Shown here: positions 1 through 26,100 of the stretch, in pieces
Position numbering within the stretch: the first letter of the stretch is position 1
How the letters are laid out: every line of letters starts with the position of its first letter
Assembly (NCBI RefSeq): GCF_000247815.1
Contig: NC_021692.1
Location: 4,972,461 to 5,036,460, forward strand
Origin: Ficedula albicollis
Taxonomy: Eukaryota > Chordata > Aves > Passeriformes > Muscicapidae
Length of the DNA: 64,000 nt
Reading direction: 5' to 3'
Notes under the pieces: generated by a model
The model's input: the letters and a program-made list of their open reading frames with translations, nothing else
Told to the model about the DNA's origin: nothing
Databases searched by the model: none
Program-made: the position numbers and the translations under genes

Positions 1-224
1 ATTTCCTGCATGTCAGCTGCATGGGAGAATTGATTTTCTTAGCTTAAGGAGAATTAAGACCTGTGAAACTCTATTCTTCTTTGACATAGCTTGAGGTGTT
101 ATATTTAATGGTATTAACACAGTTTCAAGGGCAAAAAAAGTACAAGTATTGGTGTTCAGTAGTTCAGCATTTAACCTTGTTTCTTCAAGAATATTCTCTT
201 AAGAAATCCTTTTCTCTCTTAAAG

Positions 225-15437
<15,213 letters not shown>

Positions 15438-17188
15438 TGGAGCTGGCACGGCCCATGGACTTGCACTAGTTTTACTTTAACTGTAAAGAATGTATTTTTA
15501 TTACAACAGGGACAAGAGTTCACAGGAAATTCCGTATTTATATTGTGCTTTTGTGACTTAAAAAGCGACAATATGATTCACTCTATAGTCTACACACTCA
15601 AATATATATATATGTATATCACTCATTGTTTATTTTGGTAAGTGTTTATTTTAATGCTGCAGTATTTGTGATGAAAAGACTTTATTTTTTTGTTCTGTGA
15701 GACATTCATATAGAAATATATTTAAATGTCAATGAAACCTTTTTTATACATCTCTGCCTACTCTGCCAGCAGTGACACAGCACATACCAAATTGTTTTTA
15801 ACTGCCAAGTGAACCTGACATTGCATTTTCAGCTTTTAGACTTGCCTAAATCTCTCCTGCTCTGTGCAGCTCAGTTGATGGAAGGGCTGCTCCCACAAAC
15901 GTTGCTCAGACTGTGACTGAGCCAGGGCTGTTGCAGTCTGAGTTAAGGACCAGTCCTGGTTTCCCAACTCCTTGTTTGTTCCCATTAGCAGGAGGGACAT
16001 GGGAGGGAGTCCTGCAGCTACACTGAATTCCTCACAGCAGCTGGAAGCTGAGTCTCACTGAGTTCCCCTCACAGGGAATGTGCAATGCTGGATTCACCCA
16101 CAATTTCCCAGCCTGAGCCCCCTTGGTTTCTCTTGCCTTCAGTTCTCCCTGCCAGGACTGACAAGGATTGGTGTCTTTGTTCCTGCAGTGCAATTACAGC
16201 CATTCCCACTGAGCCCAATTTGCTTTTTCCCTCTTCAGCTGTGCAGTTCATAAATGGAATGATTTCACCACCAATTTGCCCTAACACTTACATGCCTCAG
16301 TCATCCTAGTTCTGAAAGGGAAAACAGCTTAATGAGGAAAGTGTTTAACATGCAGCTGAGAAAACTGTTCCCCTGAACTTCAGCATTCTTTGGGAGCAGG
16401 AGAGTGATGCAAAACACCCTCACATCTCCCCTTGCAGGGGAGCTGGGGCTGTGCTGTGTTTGACTCATCCCCACACTCCCTCCCTGCTCTGGTACTGAGG
16501 GATTTCCACTGTCAATCCTCAATTCTTGGGCAAAGAGAACAAAACATTCTCTGTCCCCCAACAGTGGCCCTTACCCTGTGATGGGAAGGGACAAAGGACA
16601 AGCCCTGCCTGGCATTTCTTAGCTCCAGTGGTTCCTTGGTGGCAGGGGCTCCCTTTGTGGGGTTTGGGGTTACACAGCAGCACTGTCAGTTCTGATTCAG
16701 GAATTACCTTCCCAGGGCCCAGCACTTCCTGCTCAGGCAGGGCAGGGGGAGGCTGTTTATAGCTGCAATGCTTAAGCTGCTGTTCTGATTACAGCAGACA
16801 GACAAGAGCTTTAATGCTCCACGACTGTTCCTCACAGGAATTAGTAGCAGAGGCTTCACATTAACCTGTCCCCAGTCACTTCCTCCTCCAGGCCTTCATG
16901 GACTTACAGGGTGAACTTCAAACCCAAACACGGATCCACCATCCTGGCCAGCTCAGCTCCAGTTCATCAATTTGTCACAATTCACTCTACCCCTTATCAA
17001 TTTAAATTCTTCTAAGCCACTTAATTTCCTTGTGTCTGCAGCTCCACCACCACTCCAGAAGTGTTCTCTGTGTGTGTTATTAGCAAACTAACACTCTAGA
17101 CTAGCAGAAAAACATCTTCCTACACGGATACAGCTCCTAGGACATGGTACAACCCTAACACAGGCCCTATTCCTGCAGCAAAAGCTCC
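15438..17188 (+). other. PANK4 3' UTR and spacer to the end of KBP
   Basis: After the PANK4 stop the sequence is AT-rich to about 15760, which suits a 3' UTR. I find no AATAAA or ATTAAA there; the variant AATATA at 15601 is the nearest candidate signal. From about 15800 to 17188 I see no coding region, RNA gene or mobile element. The distal end of the KBP 3' UTR must overlap this interval because the two genes converge. Confidence 0.6.
16810..16815 (-). terminator. Candidate polyadenylation signal of KBP (ATTAAA)
   Basis: The minus strand reads ATTAAA here, about 375 bases beyond the KBP stop codon. It is the first common poly(A) hexamer I noticed downstream of the gene. There is no transcript evidence in the window. 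Confidence 0.3.
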
Positions 17189-20100
17189 TTAAGCATTTGC
17201 CTTCCCTGATGTCTCCTGGCTTTGTCTGGCAGTTCCTTTTATGCGTAGACGAGAGCAGATTTCTTCTGTGAAAACAGAGCAACAAGATTTCTGAAAGAGA
17301 AATGGGAGAGAAGGCTGTGGGTGGGTTGTTCTGTGGATCCATCTTTTCCATGTGCACATTGGGAGGGTGGGGAGCACACTCAGACACTGGTGCAGATTCT
17401 GTGTGTGTGTTCTCTTTGTCTAATGAGGGTGGGGAGCACACTCAGACACTGGTGCAGTTTCTGTATGTGTGTTTTCTTTGTCTAATAACTAAAGAACAGC
17501 CACCCCTGAGAATAAACTTGTTATGGATTATTTACTGTCCTCTCTAACACCCAGGCAGTTTGGGATTTCAGGGAATGTTTCTTAATTATTTTTTTGGGGG
17601 GAAAGGGGTGCTAGGGGATTCTTTTATTTTTATTATATTTATGCTGTTCAGGCTACAAACCCATCCCACAGGCCAAGCTGTGAAATGTTGTCACTTGAAG
17701 GAGTCTTTAAGCACAGCCTCCCCTCACCCCTGCCCCACTGCATGGCTTTCCTTAGAAAACCGAGGTCAGGGTGGAAATGCTGGGGCCTGGCTGGTGCAGG
17801 GGGAACGTGGGGAGGCAGGACAGGAACTGGGGACCACCTTGGAGAAAGAAGGGATATGGAGAGGCAGGACAGGAGTAAATGCAGGAGCCAGGGCTCATGT
17901 CGGTGGAAGGAGGGATGCAGGGAGGCAGGGCAGGATAAAATGCTGGGGCCAGGGCCCGTGTTAGTGGAAGGAGGGATGAAGGGAGGCAGGGCAGGAGTAA
18001 ATGCAGGAGCCAGGGCTCATGTCGGTGGAAGGAGGGATGCAGGGAGGCAGGGCAGGATAAAATGCTGGGGCCAGGGCCCGTGTTAGTGGAAGGAGGGATG
18101 AAGGGAGGCAGGGCAGGAGTAAATGCAGGAGCCAGGGCTCATGTCGGTGGAAGGAGGGATGCAGGGAGGCAGGGCAGGATAAAATGCTGGGGCCAGGGCC
18201 CGTGTTAGTGGAAGGAGGGATGAAGGGAGGCAGGGCAGGAGTAAATGCAGGAGCCAGGGCTCATGTCGGTGGAAGGAGGGATGCAGGGAGGCAGGGCAGG
18301 ATAAAATGCTGGGGCCAGGGCCCATGTTAGTGGAAGGAGGGATGAAGGGAGGCAGGGCAGGAGTAAATGCAGGATCCACATCTCGTGTTGGTGGAAGGAG
18401 GGATGAAGGGAGGCAGGACAGCAGTAAATGCAGGAGCCACATCTCGTGTTGGTGGAAGGAGGGACACGGGCAGGCAGGACAGCAGTAAAGGCAGAAAGCA
18501 GCGCCCACCTTGGCGTGCGCGGCGGCGCGGCGGCTGCTGCCGGAGAGCTCGGCCAGGGCAGCGAGGACGCCGAGGGCGAGGCCGATGCCCAGGGTGAGGA
18601 AGAGCCCCCCCAGCGCCGGCGGCTCCAGCGGCCCCCAGCGCTCCCGGCTCTGGCGCAGGCAGCTGCTCTCCCACCACTTGTTGCGCAGGTAGTCCAGGTC
18701 GCCCGCCTCGCGCAGCTTGAGCACGGCGATGGACAAAGGCTTGGTCCAGGGGGAGGCTGGGCAGGGGAGAGGAGAGACGGGAGGATGGGAGAGCTCCCAG
18801 GCACGGTTTAATTAAACACTGTTAATGGGCACCGGGGCAGAGCTGCCACGGAACACGAGCCTGCTCGCCAAAGGATTTCCTGGCTAGCAACCACCCTGCC
18901 CTGGCCACAGAGCGTGGAATAAGGTCCTGATATATATGACATATTATATATATATATAAACACACACACATATATATAAACACACACATATATATATACA
19001 CAGACACACAGGGGCAGGGGAGAGGAGAGACGGGAGGATGGGAAAGCTCCCAGGCACGGTTTAATTAAACACTGTTAATGGGCACCGGGGCAGAGCTGCC
19101 ACGGAACACGAGCCTGCTCGCCAAAGGATTTCCTGGCTAGCAACCACCCTGCCCTGGCCACAGAGCGTGGAATAAGGTCCTGATATATATGACATATTAT
19201 ATATATATATAAACACACACACATATATATAAACACACACATATATATATACACAGACACACAGACACACACATATATATATATATATATATACATGTAA
19301 AACGCCCTTATAGCTGTGGGATAAGGGCAGGGCAAAGGTGCTTTGGGAAGAACGTGAGTAGACTGTCCCCTGCTCACTGCATTAGGAGATCTGCATTCCC
19401 GGCCCAAGGACACCGCGGGAGATGGAACATTTGTGGATTAGAGTTCACGGTGCCAGCGTTAATCCCCCCCAGAGCAGTGACCCTGCCCTGCAGTGCGCTC
19501 ACTCTGGTCGCCCTCGAGAGCGGGAGCTGTCCCTGCCGGCGCAGCCCGTCCGCCCAGCAGGAGCAGGGGCACAGGACTCACCCTGGGCCGTGGCGATGCC
19601 GAAGCCGCGCGCCCCGATCACCTCGGGCGCCCTGACCAGGTTGCAGTGGCGCGCGGCCGCCAGGTCCTGCGAGATGGACTCGCCGATGAAGGCGTAGTTG
19701 GAGTCCATCACGCGCTGCACGGCCTCCTGGTAGGTCTTGACCAGCACGTGCTCCCGCCTCTTCTCCATGTACTCGTAGATCATCTGGTGGATGGGGTTCT
19801 TGGAGTTCTGCAGCCCAAAAACCCAAGTGTCACACTCAAGTGTGAGACAACCACCAACAAAATAAAAGTGTGCCTGTATCTGCAAGGATTGTAAAATAAT
19901 TTAGAGAAGAGCCTTAAACCACATGCGAACCCCTGCAAGCACAGATTGTCCCCAACACCAGGGACAAGCATCACACAGGGTACAAGTGTCATAGATGGCA
20001 GCTGCTCTCCAGACACACGAGGGCAGCCCCCGAAGAGTAGAGAGATTTTTAAAGGACAATACAGAATAAAAATAAGAGTTCTGTGCCTGCTTTCCTGTGA

Positions 20101-23100
20101 GAAGAGGTGGAGGAAGGGCTGAACAGAACAATAATCATATTATTTGAAGTATTAGAGAAAAACTGAGAGAGTCAAAGGTGATGAGGGTGTTGTAGGGGTT
20201 ATAAGGCCTGAGCTGTGTGACCGCCCAGCTCAGCATCCTACAGCCCCTGTGCATGGGCACAAGGAGATGCTCTGCACCTTGAAGTAGTAGAAGGTCGAGG
20301 AGCCCTCCAGGGTCCCGAACTCCAGATTCCTTTGCTTGACCAGGTCCTCGAAGGTCTGGATGGGGAGCTGCTCGCTGCCAGAGCTCAGCAGGGCGGTGAA
20401 GTTGGCGATGTAGGCAGCCAGCAGGGCCAGGGTGAAGAGCCACCAGACCACAGCAATGACCCTCACTGAGAGTGCCTGGGGCCTGGGGGTGGCACCTGCA
20501 CCACAGGGAGACAAAAAATCACCATAAATCACACAGGGGGGACCAGAGACACACCAAGAACTGCAGATCCACCAGCCTGAGTTGCAGAGATTTCCCTTTA
20601 AGCAAAGGCAAACTGCAGCCCCTGCCCTGCAGCCGCACAGAGCCCGAGCCTGGAGGGCCCCACTGTGCTGGTCTGAGCAGCACCAAGGCTGCAGTGCAGG
20701 GCTGGGGCAGCAGCAGTGAACAAAGCTGCACAAAGCAGCCATGCCATGCTCAGCTGGGCATTGCCCAGAGCAGAAAGTGTTCCCCAGCCAGAGGCAATCA
20801 CCTGCACAATCCCAACAGGTCTGCAATCACACCTCCCCAAACTGGTTTAGTGCTCCAAGTGTCCCTACTAAGACACCTTTTCACCTTTTCAGCAGGAGCT
20901 GGGTGCACCATCATCTTAAAAACCCTGCTGCTCCCAGAGCTGCTCTGGTGCATCCTCCCAGCTCACCTTGCAGGGCCAGTGCTCCTGCTCCAAACCAGAG
21001 GCTGTTCAGGAAGGTGAAGTGGTTCTCTTCATTCTTTGGCTCATTCCATTCACAGGGGCTCAGCCTGTGGGAAAATTACAGGATAAAACCAGACATTCAG
21101 AGGGAAAAAATAAAAATAATCCCCATCAAGAGATCTGGTGTTCCTCATGGGGAGATCCCACTCATAATGCTGGTTTAATCCGACAGGATTTAAGCTTTCT
21201 TAGCCATTATACTGGAGCTGTACAGGAGGTTCCTCAAAGGAAAAGGCTGCCTGGGACTTTCTAATCTCTTCATAGGTGAGAAATCCACTGGCTTGAACAC
21301 AGTCTGTGAAACAAATGCATTTGTACCTGGCCACAAGGAAGAGGCAGAAGCAAGTGAGCAGGTAAGCGAATAAAAGGGCAGTCCAGGTCTCCTTGCTGAA
21401 GGGAGACAGGAAGTGGAAGAAAGACATGTCCTGGGAGGTGGTGTCCTTTCTCAGCAAGATCCCAATGCCAGTCTGCAGGAAGGGCGTGGTGAAGGACACC
21501 ACCTCTTCCCTGGCTGAGGTGACGGTCAGCGGAGCCACTGCAATGTCAGCTTCCTGCCAGGGAGGAAAAAAACAATCAGCCACCCAGCCCAGGGGACATT
21601 TCTGTCCCTCAAACCTTTCTGTCCCTCAAGCAGGTGCTTCCCTGGCTGAGTGGGCAGGTGTTGGAGTGGCATCACTTCCCCAAGTCACATCCCAAAGCTG
21701 TTGAGCCACAAGGAACAGGACAGGTTTCCCATGGAAATCATTGGACTGGAATTCCAGCCAGTGGAACCATCCACAGTGAGGAGCTGGTTGGTATCTGGGG
21801 CTTCTGGTTTCCTTCTGCAGCAGGGTTTGCTCCCCCAGAACAAAAGGCTGTTCCTGTCTGAGTCTGGCTGAGAGCTGGGCACGGACTGAGCTCAGAGGGG
21901 CAAAGAGCTTTGATTGAAGAGCTCCCCACAGATGACAGAACAGCCACAGGGAATGCACCTGGTGGGCGAAATGTGCATTCAAGCATCTCTTGAAGAGTCT
22001 GGGCATTGCCATTCTGAATGAAATGAGTCAACCAGGGGTTAAGCTCAGGGTAAGTTTTGCCAAGGTGTCAGAGACAGACAAGTGCTGCCCTGGGAGCGCC
22101 TGCCTCTAACAGGAGTTTCCTGCTGTGGCCAGTCTCCTTGTCCCTTATTTCCACCTCTGCAAGCCAAACCCGACTCCAAAAAACTTGTCACCCATCAGTT
22201 CTACACCCCAGGCAGGATAACCCCGAGCTCCTCAGTCCCTGGGCAGAGCCCAAGGCAGCCCCCAGCTGTGCTGTCCCTGCAGGGTGTGTCAGCAGCAGCA
22301 GCCGGCGTTACCCTCCTGAGGATCTCCCCGATCATGCCGCTCCAGTTGCCCCCAGCAGCCACGGCTCCGTACTGGCCGTCCCCCACCACCTTGACCCGGT
22401 ACTGGAAGCGCAGCATCCCCGCCAGGGCTGCCAGCAGCTCCATGCAGTATCCCTCCAGCTCCGCTCCCCGCACCATCACGTAGGGATCCTCCTGCAAGGA
22501 CGGACACACGCGCACGGCTGCAGTGCCACGGGGCAGGTGAAACACTAACCTCCGAAAATTAGGATTTTAGTTACCTTGCTGAAAGTAATTAAGAGTCAGT
22601 TAGAAGAGAGTAGTTATCTGAAACCTAAATTATTGATTTTCTGTCATTTTATGTTTGCTCAGCCGCGCTTACAATGGGAAAAGACGAAACTAGTGAAACA
22701 TAGATAATGCAACCAGAAACCCATTCTTTGAAAAACTGGAGTGTCCCCAGAAATCATTTGTATTGTCATTGATAGAAAACGTCAAGAGTTTAGGGTGAGG
22801 AAGACTCGCCTTACTTTCTCCTTTTAAGACCCCTCCCCACAAAAATGACCTCAGACCTAATTTAAGAAGTCAATCATGCATGCTTAATAGCTATCCAAGC
22901 TAATTACCATAGGAAGCGGGGGATGGGAGGGGCTGTTATTATGAATATGTATTTGTTTGAATCCTTTGCCAGTAAATAGATTTTGTGATCACCTGTGATT
23001 TTGCAGTGCTTTTAGAGGATTGCCTCACGCTGCTGCCCAGCGCTGAATAAACACACACTTTCTAACTTTAAATTGTTACAGAGTCTTTTGTCCATCACAG

Positions 23101-26100
23101 TTGAGTATCGGTATTAGACCAGTAGTCTTATTTTGGTAAATCACAGGGACACCCAGGGGAGTTAAACCCAGCCTGGGCAAACCCTCCCTGTTATTCCTCT
23201 CCCATTAATGCAGGGACAGCTCTAGGCTGGGAAGATATTCCCTGGAGATGTGAATCACCACCAGGGAAGCTGCATCCTGCAGGTCACAGGTACCACAGGA
23301 ATAAGGGAAAAATCTCTTCTCAGCCTAAAAGCTGAGTATTTTCCTTTTGGCCCCATCATAAGCCTCAGGTGAGGGGCACAGGCTGGGCAGGGCCTGATAA
23401 CAGGATGAGAAAATTCACTGCTGCAGCTTCTCCTGAAATCCTGCTTGTCTGGAGCACCTGGTGGTGCATTTGGGGGATTTTTTCACCTGGTTTTGTCCCT
23501 GTGTGACCTTTACATTGTTCCTTCCTTAGGGCAGACACAGCACAGAGGAATGAGCCCCTCAGGTGCAGCTCAGCAGGGAGGCTTGGCTGCCTCCCCAGAG
23601 CACCGACACAGCCCTGTGCCCCCAGTGCCAGCCCCCAAATCCCCCCCTGTGCCCACTGCAGGCAGCTGGCACCTCCACACCCCAGTGCCAGCCCCCAAAT
23701 CCCCCCTGTGCCCACTGCAGGCAGCTGGCACCTCCACACCCCAGTGCCAGCCCCCAAATCCCCCCTGTGCCCACTGCAGGCAGCTGGCACCTCCACACCC
23801 CAGTGCCAGCCCCCAAATCCCCCCTGTGCCCACTGCAGGCAGCTGGCACCTCCACACCCCAGTGCCAGCCCCCAAATCCCCCCTGTGCCCACTGCAGGCA
23901 GCTGGCACCTCCACACCCCAGTGCCAGCCCCCAAATCCCCCCTGTGCCCACTGCAGGCAGCTGGCACCTCCACACCCCAGTGCCAGCCCCCAAATCCCCC
24001 CTGTGCCCACTGCAGGCAGCTGGCACCTCCACACCCCAGTGCCAGCCCCCAAATCCCCCCTGTGCCCACTGCAGGCAGCTGGCACCTCCACACCCCAGTG
24101 CCAGCCCCCAAATCCCCCCTGTGCCCACTGCAGGCAGCTGGCACCTCCACACCCCAGTGCCAGCCCCCAAATCCCCCCTGTGCCCACTGCAGGCAGCTGG
24201 CACCTCCACACCCCAGTGCCAGCCCCCAAATCCCCCCTGTGCCCACTGCAGGCAGCTGGCACCTCCACACCCCAGTGCCAGCCCCCAAATCCCCCCTGTG
24301 CCCACTGCAGGCAGCTGGCACCTCCACACCCCAGTGCCAGCCCCCAAATCCCCCCTGTGCCCACTGCAGGCAGCTGGCACCTCCACACCCCAGTGCCAGC
24401 CCCCAAATCCCCCCTGTGCCCACTGCAGGCAGCTGGCACCTCCACACCCCAGTGCCAGCCCCCAAATCCCCCCTGTGCCCACTGCAGGCAGCTGGCACCT
24501 CCACACCCCAGTGCCAGCCCCCAAATCCCCCCTGTGCCCACTGCAGGCAGCTGGCACCTCCACACCCCAGTGCCAGCCCCCAAATCCCCCCTGTGCCCAC
24601 TGCAGGCAGCTGGCACCTCCACACCCCAGTGCCAGCCCCCAAATCCCCCCTGTGCCCACTGCAGGCAGCTGGCACCTCCACACCCCAGTGCCAGCCCCCA
24701 AATCCCCCCTGTGCCCACTGCAGGCAGCTGGCACCTCCACACCCCAGTGCCAGCCCCCAAATCCCCCCTGTGCCCACTGCAGGCAGCTGGCACCTCCACA
24801 CCCCAGTGCCAGCCCCCAAATCCCCCCTGTGCCCACTGCAGGCAGCTGGCACCTCCACACCCCAGTGCCAGCCCCCAAATCCCCCCTGTGCCCACTGCAG
24901 GCAGCTGGCACCTCCACACCCCTGGGCCAGCCCCCAAACCACTGCCAGAGCAGGGACATCCCTGTCAGACCAGTCCAGAACAGCCCTGCACATCCCTGGC
25001 TGGGATCTGGAAGGCAAAGGGCAGCCCCAGCTGTCCCCTGGCACTGTCTCAGCCTTACCAGGATGGTTGTGACAGTCAGGGTTGGGAGACCCTCGCCTGC
25101 TCCCCGTGACTCTGTGCCCTGCAAAGCAGAAATTGAGCCACAGTTGGATTTCCAAGTCCCAAGCACAGCCCCACCAGGCCGGGCTTACCTTGGGATGTGC
25201 CCCAGTTAAACCAGCCCTAAACCCACCCCGAGAGCTGCAGTGACTGCTGCTGTTTCCTAATTAACTAATTAATAGATCACAGCGTTTCACTTCACTGCCT
25301 GGTGCAAACAAAAATCACTGCAAACGTTGCTGCACATCTTCAGATGGTGTGTACAGCCTTCCCAAGAGACCAATTCTGCTGCAGACAAAAGAATTAGCAG
25401 CCAATTAAGGTCTCATTAGAGAGCAATTCCAGGAGACACAGAACAGTTGGAAGCCTGAGAGGAGGAGGAGGAGAAGAAAACATGGATTCACTTCTGTGAG
25501 TTACAGATACATCTTCAGGTTTTACAGTCACCCAGCTCCAGAGGATTCCTCATCAAAGCCACTTCAGGGCAATTTAAGCTTTTTCTACTGAGGTGTCAGA
25601 TTCCGTGAGGTTTATTGGTCTTAAATGTATTTGCTCATTGTAAAATTACAGGGTGGTTTTTCCAGGCAGAGAGAGAGGATGTGTATATGTGTGTGTGAAT
25701 ATATAAGCAAGTAAATAAATAAATAAATAAATAAATGCAGTACAAAATGTGCAAAAGAAACCTCAGTCCTTCCAGGAGCCAAATGATCTTGTTTTAATTC
25801 TCTCTGTGCAATGGAAGGGATTCCAAAAAATGGAAGTTTGAGGGATGAGGGTTTTTTTGGAAGCTGTGAGTACAAGTTCCCCAGTTTTCCCAGCCATGAG
25901 GACAGGGCTTACTGGCAGGTTCTTCCTTGGACACAACTGAATTTTAAGCTCTGGACAAAAAATTCAGTCAAAAACCCCCACAAAAACAGCACAGACACAG
26001 AGCCAGCCATGAGCAGTGTACTTAAAATAACAACTCTTCACAGATTAAAATCCTTGCACACTGACCACTGTTTCTGAATTAAATATGTAAGATCATCTGC

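Noticed and set aside
23365..25209. Overlapping ORFs of 450-600 codons on both strands
   Set aside because: They come from the 59-bp VNTR, which lacks stops in all frames. The period is not a multiple of three and no family is recognisable.
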